Positions 33,442 to 44,751 of a stretch of 64,000 nucleotides of DNA are shown here, in pieces; the first letter of the stretch is position 1; each line of letters starts with the position of its first letter. Both the position numbers and the translations under genes were made by a program. Source of the DNA: Cyanophora paradoxa. Taxonomy: Eukaryota; Glaucocystophyceae; Cyanophorales; Cyanophoraceae. The DNA is taken from NCBI GenBank assembly GCA_004431415.1, contig QPMI01000189.1, positions 1 to 64,000 on the forward strand. The letters are read 5' to 3'. Under the pieces are notes generated by a model. That model was not told the origin of the DNA. It did not search any database and was given only the letters and a program-made list of their open reading frames with translations.

Positions 33442-34331
33442 CCGCGCCGTGGGTCCAGCGTCCGACGTGCACCACCAGCGCGGGCGGCAGCGGCGCGCGG
33501 GGCTGCCCCTTCTCGTCGCGGGTGCTGACGTCGAGCCGGGTCAGCACTGCCCCATCCGTATCCACCTTGCACTCAGAGCAGGGGGTCCACTTGAATTTGT
33601 CCGCCTGTGGCGCCCGGGGCGTTTTTGCGAGGGGCAGCGCCGGCGTTTCCGCTTTCGCGCACCTTGAAGTAACGACGAAGGAGATCAAGGGTGCTGGAGC
33701 GCGTCGGGGCGCCGCTCGACTGGGGGAGTTCGCCGGGGATGTCCCCCTGCTGCTCGAAGACGGCAGACGTGTACTTGCATCGTTCGCACTTCATGTCCCG
33801 TCGGACGCCGAACGTGTACGCTGCTTGGACCTGCCCGGGCGGTGCGCGGGCGTGAGGGCCGGGGGGCGCCGGGGAGGCGATGGGCGCGGGCCGGGCTTTT
33901 ACCGCTTTGGGTAGCTCCTGGCACATTTTCACGAAGAACAAGTACGCGTCCTGCTGAGTTGCACCCCAGAACGGCGATTCCCGCGGGCTTCTGGGCAGGG
34001 AGCCGGATGCGGCATCGGCGGCCGCCACCGCTCGCTTGAGCTCCTGGCAGGAGTGCACGTCGCCTCCCCCGTTGGGACGCCCCTCGCACACCTGCGCCTC
34101 GTTAGCGAGCGTTCGAGCTCCCAGGGGCGGCGCGCCCCCCGCGCGCCTGCAAGACGAGCTCCCGCAGCTGTCCCGCGACGCCGCCTTGCCAGTTCTCGGT
34201 GCCGAGGGCGGCGACGATGGTCTGGATGGTGGCGATACAGTGAACCACGACGATGGCGTAGCACGCGTTGCCCTCGTTCATGAACCCGAGGCGGGGCCCC
34301 AAGACGGCGGCACCCCAGACGGCGGGGCCGA
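33398..34331 (-). CDS. USP-like ubiquitin carboxyl-terminal hydrolase, interrupted or partial
   Basis: Cysteine protease that removes ubiquitin in active members. The exon entering at 34331 gives LGFMNEGNACYAIVVVHCI, a Cys box in which canonical GNTCY is GNACY with the Cys kept. Next are TENWQGGVAGQLRELVLQA, the Gln/Asp block TQQDAYLFFVKMCQELPKA, a zinc-finger-like pair (MKCERCKYTSAV and WTPCSECKV) and LPPALVVHVGRWTHGADWG, the 'hLxRF' block. The frame then enters repeat A and stops at 33398. The C-terminal His/Asp boxes are not found nearby. The start lies upstream of 34331, probably across the intron ending CCCGGCGCCAG. It could be a pseudogene, or intact if the repeat is spliced out. Confidence 0.65.
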
Positions 34332-34741
34332 TCTGGCGCCGGGGGCGGGGGGGGCGCACGTCAGCCGGGCAAAGGCGAAAGCAAGAGGCGACCGCGGTCG
34401 ATCGGGCGGGACACCATCGAGCGGGCAAATGCGAAGGCAGCCGCGATGGCGGGGGTCCAGATCGCGCGAGAGCGGGGCGAGGCGAGCGCTAGCATACGTG
34501 CGCTAGCGGGGGTCGTGCTCGTTTGTATCGCAGCACGCGCGAGTTCGTGCGGCGCACCGTGTTCATTCCTGGTCGTTCGCGGGAGGCTGGCCGTGCGGGG
34601 CGTGAGCGGGGTGAAAGGACCAGTGCGCGGGGAGACTCACTGTAGCGCTGTTTTCCGGCGTGGTCGGCGTAGCCGGCTCGCGCAGGGCCCTGCAGCTGTC
34701 CGTTCTGCGGGCGTGAAGGGGTACCGCAACTGTGAGCTTTC
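34332..34741. other. 5' region of the USP-like gene
   Basis: It contains a likely intron end and an unresolved first exon of the minus-strand USP-like gene. A minus ATG near 34,415 (MVSRPIDRGR) does not join in frame to the next exon by the obvious sites. Nothing else is supportable. Confidence 0.35.
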
Positions 34742-34880
34742 CTTTCGTCCAACTTTCGTCCGTCAAACCTCAACTTTCGTCCAACTTTCGTCCGTCAAAC
34801 CTCAACTTTCGTCCAAACTTTCGTCCGTCAAACCTCAACTTTCGTCCAACTTTCGGATCAACTTTCGGATCAACTTAGCT
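34742..34880 (+). repeat. Minisatellite, 32-bp unit built from 11-bp pieces
   Basis: The unit is CAACTTTCGTC twice plus CGTCAAACCT, about 32 bp, in roughly three full copies. Degenerate CAACTTTCGGAT pieces follow. It has no coding role and is AT-richer than its flanks. Confidence 0.9.
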
Positions 34881-34979
34881 TTCGTCCCGGATCCGGATCT
34901 CCTCCTGCGCCGCAGCAGAGTCTAGAAAGCGCCCTCACACGCTGCCTGAACCTTGCACCCCGGTACGCGGCACGCGCAG

Positions 34980-35293
34980 CTAAACGCGTTCGGCAAACGC
35001 TTCTGGAACGGGCCCGACGCCTCTGGTCACGTCGCTGCGAAATCAACGCGGAGTGGGAACGCGACTGCCGCGTCTCCCAGGCCTCAAAGAAGCGACCGCG
35101 CCCGCCCCGCACGGGCGCCCGCGCCCGAGAGCGGGCCCGCGGCCCCCGGACCTGTAAGGAAGTCTGCGCCGCCTGCGACGGGCCGATTCGCCTTCACAAT
35201 CTACTCAACGCCGCTCGGAACGCAGACTGCCCACCGGAGTACGCGGGCTGGAAGGCGGCGCTCCGCGCCCAAGAGCTCTACGATTGCGTCAAG
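34980..35293 (+). CDS. Orphan exon of an unrecognised Cys-containing protein
   Basis: A 314-nt exon fits between an acceptor (CTGAACC..GCACGCGCAG) and a donor (AAG|GTACGC). It reads VRQTLLERARRLWSRRCEIN, then AEWERDCRVSQASKKR, a basic Pro/Arg stretch and CKEVCAACDGPIRLHNLLNA. It closes with ARNADCPPEYAGWKAALRAQ and ELYDCVK. Balanced composition, spaced cysteines and splice signals argue for real coding sequence. Neither the preceding nor the following exon was found. No family is recognised; the small helical Cys-rich character is reminiscent of mitochondrial twin-CX9C proteins, but that is only a resemblance. Confidence 0.45.
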
Positions 35294-36366
35294 GTACGCC
35301 CTTGGGAGTCACATCCTAGCCCGCTCTAAACGGTACCCCGAGCCGCGCGAAAGGGGGGGGGGGGGGGGGGGGGGCTACGTCGGGAGGAGACTCTCGACAC
35401 CACCTACCTACTACTTCACCATACCTAGTCCTCGAGAAACTTACCTGATCTACTCTTAGCCTCGCACACACTAGATATAGCCGCCCCGACCGACTCGCTG
35501 GGCCCCGCCCAAGCGAGCGCCTGCCTTGCCTCCCTCTCCCGCTCTGCCCTCCCGCTCGCTCTCTTGGCCCTGCCTCCCATTCACGACCTCGCCCGCGCTC
35601 CTCGCGCCTCGACAGGGAGGGAACGATGGATCGGAAGGCTTGGCGGAAGGCTTCGGCTGGTCGTTGCACCCACCAGATACCCCGGCCATCGTGCCAGGAC
35701 CGTGGGTTGAAGGACCGCCGCGGAGGGGGGCTCGCAATTGCCCGCGGCGGGGGTGCGGCGGCTGGTTCGAGGCTGGAAGCCCTGCTGACCGAGAAATCCG
35801 ACCCTCCCCTCCCCGCCACGGCCGGCGCCGACCTTCTCCGTCCCGCCCCACTTCTTCCCCGCAACGTCCCCCTCGCCTCATTCCCCTCGGCCCCTCTACG
35901 CCGACGTGCTTCCACCCGCGCTTCGGGCGAGCGGCCCCCTCGACGCGGAGCCCGCCGCGCTAGCTGTAGTCGCGGCCGCGTCGAGAGTAGGCAGATTAGA
36001 CCGCGGGTCCGTCCTGGCTTTCCTACCGTACAGTAGAACAGCCGCGAGCTCCGGACGTCCCGACGGTCCCTAGGCAGGCAGCACTAGCAGTAGTAGTGTT
36101 TTAATTTACCTCCCTCTCGTAGACCCTGGGTAGTCCTCTCGGTAGCCTAGTCCTAAGCTAGGCTAGATGTATAGGTAGTAGCTCTCTGCTCTGGGTTAGC
36201 TTTGCTTTAGTTTACGTCTCCTTGACTAGCTCCACCCTGTCCGATGGCTGATAGGTTCCCTACCCGGCGTAACCAGTAGGCTCATCTTTCGACTTGACAC
36301 TTTACGGACTCCTCAGTTCTATCATTAGCCGTATTGTCTCGGTGTGTGCGAATTCACTAATGCCTC
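35294..36366. other. Gene-poor stretch with G22 tract
   Basis: It begins inside a putative intron. A 22-base G run lies at 35353-35374. The block 36,060-36,340 is AT-richer, with CTAG-rich text and no frame. A plus-strand frame around 35,620-35,960 is Pro/Arg-rich with no recognised motif and is not called. Confidence 0.45.
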
Positions 36367-36570
36367 CTGCGCCGCCGGGCCGCGGCCGGCTCAGCGGGGG
36401 CGGGGAGGGCGCCGCGGCGGGCCCGGGGCGGGGGCGGCGGACGGGGAACTTGTAGTCGACGCGTACGAGGAGCTGGAGCTCGTTGCAGCGGGCCTGGAGC
36501 GAGATGAGGCGCTCCCGCAGGTTCGCGCGCCAGCAGCACCTTGAAGCCCGTCCGATACGGTCGCCTTGAA
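36367..36570 (-). CDS. Orphan exon and intron, unrecognised coiled-coil-like segment
   Basis: On the minus strand, WRANLRERLISLQARCNELQ and LLVRVDYKFP precede a typical intron (36367-36442, GTCCGCC..GGCGCAG). The helix has a heptad-like hydrophobic pattern. Downstream and upstream exons are not identifiable; the neighbouring 368-bp tandem duplication may have truncated the gene. Confidence 0.35.
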
Positions 36571-36619
36571 TTCGAAGCGCTCACCGGTGGGCTACTTAAA
36601 AAAAAAAATTTGCAGCCGG

Positions 36620-36947
36620 TGCGCGGCTAAGAGAAGCACGCCCAGTGCAGACCTGAGCAGGCAGGTTGATGGCAAGAGGCTGAGCAGCACCAGTGCGACG
36701 GAGCAGCAGAGTCTCGGTAGGATTGAGTACAGAGGGAACAGATATAGCACCAGACATAGCTACAGCGAGGCTAGTCATAGTGCTAGGGCTATTCTGAGCG
36801 TGCTAAGATGGTCGCTGGACCAGATGGCAACGCGTACAAGGGTATAGGCCCAGAGGACAGGGCTAAATAAGGGAGCAGAGGCCAAGGGCCTAGCTAAGAG
36901 CTAGAGGACGATCCGACGAGCCGAGCGAGTCGTGAAGTGGATGGCAC
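36620..36947 (+). repeat. Tandem duplication, copy 1
   Basis: A 328-bp block near 50% GC. It is essentially identical to 36988-37315 at a 368-bp offset, with differences near the end (GACGATCC versus GACTAGCC). It is preceded by 11 A (36598-36608). Each copy keeps the same 70-odd-codon frame (SADLSRQVDGKRLSSTSATE). No known protein is recognised. Confidence 0.95.
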
Positions 36948-36987
36948 TCAACCGCTCCTACCCGCTGGATCCCCGCAGCAGCCCCCA

Positions 36988-37315
36988 TGCGCGGCTAAGA
37001 GAAGCACGCCCAGTGCAGACCTGAGCAGGCAGGTTGATGGCAAGAGGCTGAGCAGCACCAGTGCGACGGAGCAGCAGAGTCTCGGTAGGATTGAGTACAG
37101 AGGGAACAGATATAGCACCAGACATAGCTACAGCGAGGCTAGTCATAGTGCTAGGGCTATTCTGAGCGTGCTAAGATGGTCGCTGGACCAGATGGCAACG
37201 CGTACAAGGGTATAGGCCCAGAGGACAGGGCTAAATAAGGGAGCAGAGGCCAAGGGCCTAGCTAAGAGCTAGAGGACTAGCCGACGAGCCGAGCGAGTCG
37301 TGAAGTGGATGGCAC
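36988..37315 (+). repeat. Tandem duplication, copy 2
   Basis: Near-identical second copy of the block at 36620-36947. Both end in GTGGATGGCAC. The near-absence of substitutions implies recent duplication, gene conversion or an assembly artefact. Confidence 0.95.
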
Positions 37316-37629
37316 ACCGGCATTCGACGATCCTGTGATCCTGCAGCTTCTGGGTATGCGCGTTGAAAGCTGGGGTAATGTGAAGCCTCGGCTTAGCTTG
37401 TGAAGTTGCGAGCGCTTGGAGGGAATCAGAGCTCCTGAAGCTTAACCTTGGCGCTTCTAGAGGCTTCTGCAGTGCTGTATCCCCCTGCAACTTGCCCCCC
37501 CACAAGCCGGCCCTCACAGCACACGCGAGAGCCGTAAACTAGCCGGCGCCGGGGATCACAAGGCCGTGTTTGCTCATTTGCAGGTTTGATGCTTCGCTAA
37601 GGTGGGCTGTTGGCTCGGCTACTTGTCCA
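37316..37629. other. Spacer before the U-box gene
   Basis: No gene seen. It presumably holds the promoter and 5' UTR of the plus-strand U-box gene. Confidence 0.45.
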
Positions 37630-38196
37630 ATGCCGGGCGACAAGGAGGAGATCCCACCGCCCTTTCTGTGCAATCTCACGAAAACTGTGCGCTCTCCCGG
37701 GCCCCTCTGGTCACTCTTCGATTTGACCCGATGCCGGCGCCGCTGCTCCAGCTAATGGAGGATCCGGTTCGTGACTAATATCCCGCTGCCGCTGCGCCAG
37801 CTGATTGATCGGTTGCATATGCATGCAGGTCGTGACCGGTACGCCGCGGCCGGTTGCGCTTGCTGGCGTGGGCAAGCGCGCCGTGCTCGAGCTGACGGCG
37901 CGCGCCGGGGCGCCCGGCAGAGTGCGGGCACTACTTCAACAGGGCGAGCATAGTGGAGCACCTGAAGGAGAACGAGAACTGCCCCAAGGAGGGCTGCGGC
38001 TTTGCCCTCAGGAACCGGCCCCTCTCCACGGCGTGCGCGCGCCCGCCCGCCCCGCCCCCCATCACCGGCAAGGTCGAGCGCGGGGACGCGCAGGTACTAC
38101 ATCAAGAGCTCGATCGAGCAGTACCAGCGCGACCTGGAAGAGGCAAAGAACGCCAAGAAGGAGAGCAAGGGCAAGAAGGGCAAGAAGAAGAAGTAG
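37630..38196 (+). CDS. Minimal U-box protein (98 aa) with two microexons
   Basis: U-box domains recruit ubiquitin-charged E2 enzymes. Exons: 37630-37686, 37752-37766 (15 nt), 37829-37838 (10 nt), 37921-38032 and 38094-38196; together 297 nt, 99 codons. The product begins MPGDKEEIPPPFLCNLTKT, then LMEDPVVTECGHYFNRASIV, EHLKENENCPKEGCGFALRN and RPLSTAYYIKSSIEQYQRDL, and ends in a Lys-rich tail (KGKKGKKKK). The order FLC-LMEDPVVT-CGHYF-R-I-CP-GC is the U-box/SP-RING signature. With only this domain and a basic tail it could be a minimal E3 or E4 cofactor. The 'CP-x-x-GC' also recalls NSE2-type SP-RINGs, but the DPVV core favours U-box. All joins use GT..AG introns. Confidence 0.85.
37752..37766 (+). 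other. 15-nt microexon of the U-box gene
   Basis: CTAATGGAGGATCCG lies between GCTGCTCCAG and GTTCGTGACT. It encodes LMEDP, the invariant U-box core, so it must be spliced in. Confidence 0.8.
37829..37838 (+). other. 10-nt microexon of the U-box gene
   Basis: GTCGTGACCG lies between CATGCAG and GTACGCCG. It encodes VVT plus the first base of Glu, keeping frame into ECGHYF. Confidence 0.8.
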
Positions 38197-38310
38197 GCCC
38201 CACCTCAAAGCCCCAACCGCCGCCGCATGCACGGTTGCAGGCCCACCCTCCACAAGCCGCGCTCCCCTTCGCCCCCGCTCTCTCGCGCGTGAAGTTAATG
38301 ATATCTCCTC

Positions 38311-38526
38311 GGATGCATTTCAGAGACGACCGACAACATCTGGACTAGCCCTAGCAGCTGTTTGGCTAGCAGTGGGCCGCCGGTCGAATCCATGGGCTCA
38401 ATCACTGAGTCAGATAGGCAAGTGACGTCGAAAATCGAAATCGAATACCGAAGCTCGAGATCGAAACCTAGGTCTACTTACCCTACGGGCTTAAGATCAT
38501 AGGATCATAGGACTTTCCGCCCCAGT
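38311..38526 (+). repeat. Dispersed repeat A, copy 2
   Basis: 216 bp, same orientation and almost the same sequence as 33232-33441. Both copies end ACTTTCCGCCCCAGT. It contains GGTCGAATCC, close to a tRNA B box, but no convincing A box at the usual distance. Confidence 0.9.
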
Positions 38527-38699
38527 ACCTCTGGGCGCCTCTCAGAGTCTGGGCGTACGATCTACTTCGGCGGTGCCGGCAGGCCGAGCTCCAGCGCTAG
38601 CTGCGGCCGCGTCATGGCATGCGCACGTGCACGTTAAGAGATGCCCCGACCGGCTCCGGCGCCGCGCCGCCGGCCGGCTCGCGCGCACGCGAGCTGGCA
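38523..38699 (-). repeat. Dispersed repeat B, copy 2 (inverted relative to copy 1)
   Basis: It matches the reverse complement of 8014-8157, with extra bases such as CTCTCAGAGTCTGGGC and GTGCACGT. It touches the end of repeat A, giving a composite element. Confidence 0.85.
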
Positions 38700-38936
38700 G
38701 CTCAATTCTTATGCGCGTGTGCACGCGCCAGGCTCCACCCGCGATGCGTTGCGCAGCTCCTTCCCCCACCGAGGCCGCGCTCAGGTACGCGCATGCGCAG
38801 CGCGCGCGCACGCGATCAAGCTTGTAGAAATTTAAGCTTGCCTCTTTAAGCCTCGGACGCAACGAGAGAGCTCGGGCTGGGGCCTAGCTGCGGCGCGCGG
38901 GCGGGGCGGGGCGGGGCGGCGGGGCCGGGGCGGGGC

Positions 38937-41712
38937 TCAGCGGGGCGGGGCGCGGAGGGGCACGGTGAGGACGCGGTCGTAGCTGGGGTCGAGCTTGACG
39001 GCGGGGAAGCGGGCGCGGAGGGCGGCGAAGGCGGCGGAGGCGGCGCGGGTGGCGAGGAGGCGGCCGTCGTGGGAGTAGGCGAGCTTGCGGAGGGAGGCGG
39101 GGCGGGCCGCCAGCGCCGCCTCGAGGTCGCGGGGGGCGAGGTCCCAGCCCTCCGCCACGTCCAGCACCTCCAGCGCCGCCCCGCGCCCCAGCCCCGCCAC
39201 CAGCCGCCCCAGCAGCCCTGCGCCCCGCTCGGCCCCGCCCCCGACCACACCCCGCCCACCGAGCCCGCCCCGCCCCGCACCGGGCTTCCAGCGGCAGATG
39301 CGGATGCGGCTGCGGGGCGGCGTGAGGCGGGGCCGGGGCGGGGCGGGGCGGGGTGCGGGGCGGCGCGCACAGCTTGCGGAGGCGGCGGAGGACGGGAAGG
39401 CCCCGTTTGCTCACGAGCTCTCCCACGCACTGCCCCGCCTCAGCGCCGCCGCCGGCGGGGGCGGGCGGGGGCGGGGGCGGACGTTGGTGAGGCAGGAGCA
39501 GTGGCTGCTGCGGGGCGGCTCCTCGGTGTCCGAGGGCGTGCAGGTGGCGTTGTAGAGCTCGAGCTTGCGCAGCGAGGCCGGGGCCGCGGCCAGCACGCGC
39601 GCCAGCAGCTCGCCCTTCTCCCCGCACGTCGCCTCCCGCGCAAACTGCACCCGGAGCCTGCCGCCCCGCCCCGCCCGCTCCCTCCCCGCCGCCCAAACCG
39701 CCCGACCCCGCCCCCGCGCGCACCACTCGAGGGAGGGGAGGGAAGCCACGGCTGAGCCTGCGTGGGCGTCAGCGGGCGCGGCCGGGCGCACAGGGGGCGG
39801 GGCGGGCGGGGCGGGCGGGCCGATGGCGGCGGCCTCGCGATCGTCCCCCGCGACACAGATGACCCCCAAGAACTTCATGCGGGGGCCCCAGGCGTCGAGA
39901 ACCGTCCGGAACTCCCCGCTCACCCACTCCGGCCCCGTCGGGCCCGCCCCCTGCGGCGCGCTCGCGGGGTGAGCTGCGTGGAGTCGGGGTGGGGCGGCGG
40001 GGGCGCGCCGGGGGCCCCGGGGGCATCACGGGGGCGTCCTGGTCCTCGTTGGTGAGGGCCATGCCGAAGAGCTGGAGGCCCTGCGGGGCGGTGAGGGGCG
40101 GCGGGGCGGCGGGCTGGCGCGCCGCGTCGGGGCGGACGTCGAGGGGGCGCTCGGGGAAGCGGGAGGCGAGGTAGGAGAGGGAGGAGGCGGGGTCGGCGCA
40201 GGCGCACAGCTCCAGGAAGCGCAGCGCCGGCAGCCGCGTCAGCAGCGCCCCGTACGCCTCCTGCGGCACCGGGCCCGGCCTGCACCGCCCCTCAGCGCCC
40301 CGCGCAAGCCAGGCCGGCTGGGCCCCGGGGCGCGCATGTCCAGGTCCTGCAGGCCCCTGCACGCGGCCGCCAGCGCCCCCTGCGCCCCGCTCGCCGTGAG
40401 CCGCCCCCGCGCGACGCGGGGCGGCGCGGGGGCGCACGACGGCCTCGGCGTCGATCTGCAGGCTCGTGCCGTACCTGCGCCCCCGCCTCAGAGGCCCGGG
40501 CGCTCGGGGCCGTGGCCGGCCCGGCGCACGCGTCCGTCCCCTCGCCGGTGAGGTAGAGCCTGGCGGGCGCTGCCTGAGGGGCCGGCTGCGGGGCGGGGGG
40601 CGGGGCCGGGAGGGGCCGCACTTGCGCAGGTTGGGGCACCCCTGGAAGGCCTCGCGCCACGAGGCCGGCTCTGCGGCCGGCGGTCGGCCCCCGGGGGCGG
40701 GCCCGGCGCGCCAGGCGGACCCGTGATGGGGCACTGGAGCTTGAAGAGGGCCGGGGTGCGGAAGTGGAAGCGGCGGATGGGGCAGCGCTTGGGCGTGCGG
40801 TTCGCCGCCGGGCCAGCGGGGCCGCTCTCCGGGATGGGCTCGAGGCCCGAGGACCAGTCCAGCGTGCAGACCGCCAGCCGCTCGTGCTCGATCCGCAGCT
40901 CGTGCCGCGGCTGCCCGCCCGCCCCCCCCCCGTGAGCCGGCGGGGAACTCCAAGGCGCGGGGTCGGGCGCGGCGCGGCGCGGCGCACGCCGGCGGCGATG
41001 ATGAGGTTGAGGCTGAGATGTAGGCGGCGGAGGGTCGGCAGGCCAGCGAGGAGGCCCGCGATGTCCGGCCCCCGCTTCAAGCTGAAGACGCCGACCACCG
41101 CGCACCCGACCTGCCCGCCCCAGCGACGCAGCGCCGGCTCCACATTCCTGCATCCGCGCCCGCCCCGCCGCGGCTCCCGCACGCCCCTGCCCCGCTGTCA
41201 GCCCCACTTGCCCGTCCGGGGAGCGGCCAAGCGGACCAGTCCTCGAGGAGCGCCATAGTCATGTTGGAGTTGTGCGTAGCCGAGATCACGTCGCGCCAGC
41301 GCCGGCAGACTCGCGCCAGCGCGATGTATTCTTTAGTGAAGTCACCGGGCTGAATCACGCACTGCAGGCAGTGGTTAGGCGCAGCGGGGCTCGTCTAGGT
41401 GCAGGCGGCGCCGCGGCGCGGTGCTAGGCAGTGGTCAGGCAGTGGTTAGGTGCAGGCGGCGCCGCGGCGCGGTGCTGGTAGGGAACCCACGAGCATAATC
41501 AGCCGAAGGCACTCGTCGGGGAGATCATGGATGCACGCCGCTGACGCAGGGAGGGTCGAAGAAGTATGACCAGTTGATGCGCCTGCGCTCGCGCTCGGAG
41601 TACTGTCCACGGCCTTTTGGCGCTTTGCGCTGCTGCGGTTGGCGGGCGGGGCGGCCGATTTCTCTGCTTCGGACTCTAATTGCGCCGCTGCGCGCTTCCG
41701 GGGCCGGCCCAT
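38937..41712 (-). CDS. F-box protein with leucine-rich-repeat-like C-terminal region
   Basis: Predicted substrate receptor of an SCF ubiquitin ligase. The ATG at 41712 starts MGRPRKRAAAQ, an AT-hook-like or nuclear-localising basic motif. The F-box follows, split by an intron: HDLPDECLRLIML joins CVIQPGDFTKEYIALARVCR and RWRDVISATHNSNM. Later exons hold leucine-rich segments: LPTLRRLHLSLNLIIAAGV, LPALRFLELCACADPAS, AAPASLRKLELYNATCT, VLRRLRKLC and GAALEVLDVAEGWDLAPRDL. The last exon ends DPSYDRVLTVPLRAPPR at the 38937 stop. The F-box intron contains its own tandem repeat (about 41,370-41,475). It starts only 83 bp from the divergent RBBP4 gene. The exact exon map in the middle is uncertain. 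Confidence 0.75.
41370..41478 (-). repeat. Tandem repeat inside the F-box intron
   Basis: On the plus strand, blocks GGTGCAGGCGGCGCCGCGGC and GGCAGTGGTTAGG recur two or three times. On the sense strand they supply repeated CTAAC/CTGAC branch-like sites and alternative acceptors. Confidence 0.75.
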
Positions 41713-41795
41713 CTTGATTTTGGCTGAAGTTTCGGGGGTACAGCCTCCTAAGGTTCCCGCGAGACTCGCTAGGCGCACGGTCAAGGCGAGACCCG
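41713..41795. promoter_or_regulatory. 83-bp head-to-head promoter, F-box / RBBP4
   Basis: The shortest divergent spacer in the window. Start codons of the F-box gene (41712) and RBBP4 (41796) face away from each other. Both core promoters must share or overlap this segment, or 5' UTRs must overlap. No TATA box is visible. Confidence 0.5.
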
Positions 41796-43961
<2,166 letters not shown>

Positions 43962-44751
43962 CGCCCCGCCCCCACGCCCCCGCCACCCCCCCGGCGCCCT
44001 CCACCAGTCGGGCCCTTCCCCCGCTCCCCTGCAATTCGATTTCATCGCTGCAGCCGGCCTCTGCGCGCCGTCGGCATTCGCACACCCGGCGTCAGAGCTA
44101 GATCGGGCAGCTCCGCAACCGATGGTGCCCGAGACTCACTGAATCAGCGGTTCGAATTCGTGACTAGAATGCGCCTCACAAAGCCGCCAAACCGGTTCCG
44201 GGGGAGCCCCGGGGTCTGGACCCCTTGAGATCCGACGGCGAAGCTTAAGCCCACGCAGCCTGATAGCCTCGGAACGGGAGTGAGTCCGCGCCCGGGCGAC
44301 TCGGCGAGGCTCTGAGAGCGTCGATCAGGCCTTACGTTGGACTCGGGGGCGGTCATCGGCCCGGCCGCGGTGGGTGGGTCCCGGAGTCCGACTCGCCGCG
44401 TCGGCGAGAATAATGACCGTCATCGATCACGGCGTCGGACTTGACTTGGGGCGGAGTAATTTACGAAGTCACAACGGCTTGGGAGCCTGGCCCAATGTAC
44501 ATGTGGTACTGCGGCACAGCAGCAGCCTGCAGCCTGCCAGGCTGGCAGGCTGATTCCAATATTTGCGATTGCCGAGTCGAGATGTGCTTTGACACATCGC
44601 TATCATAGTATCTGAAGAGAGGCCGCTGAGGCCCTGGTCATGATGGGGATCATGGGGGGCTTCGAGCTCGAGGTCGGGTTAGGGTCATCTTGCTCCTGCG
44701 ATCGGCAAGCGGGGAAGAATGGCGGGAAGGGGCCGGGTGGCAGCGGGGCGG
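43962..44751. other. Tail-to-tail spacer, RBBP4 / RAD51C-like
   Basis: About 790 bp without a supportable gene. A near-perfect palindrome around CAGCCTGCCAGGCTGGCAG lies at 44,530-44,552. It probably holds two 3' UTRs. Confidence 0.45.

Larger units (their letters stand above)
38197..38936. other. Tail-to-tail spacer with composite repeat
   Basis: About 740 bp between the U-box and F-box genes. Most of it is repeat A copy 2 (38311-38526) directly abutting repeat B copy 2 (38523-38699). The rest shows nothing coding. Confidence 0.6.

Noticed and set aside
34742-34880. CRISPR-like array
   Set aside because: Units are contiguous without unique spacers in a eukaryotic context; it is a minisatellite.
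36598-36608. A11 tract before the tandem duplication as a retroposon tail
   Set aside because: The second copy has no A tract, and no target-site duplication is visible.
36640-36846. Identical small frames in the two tandem copies as a pair of genes
   Set aside because: No recognised domain, no splice context, and identity is explained by the DNA duplication itself.
38380-38395. tRNA B-box-like GGTCGAATCC in repeat A, suggesting a tRNA-derived SINE
   Set aside because: No A box at the usual distance, no foldable cloverleaf and no clear A-tail; kept only as a note.
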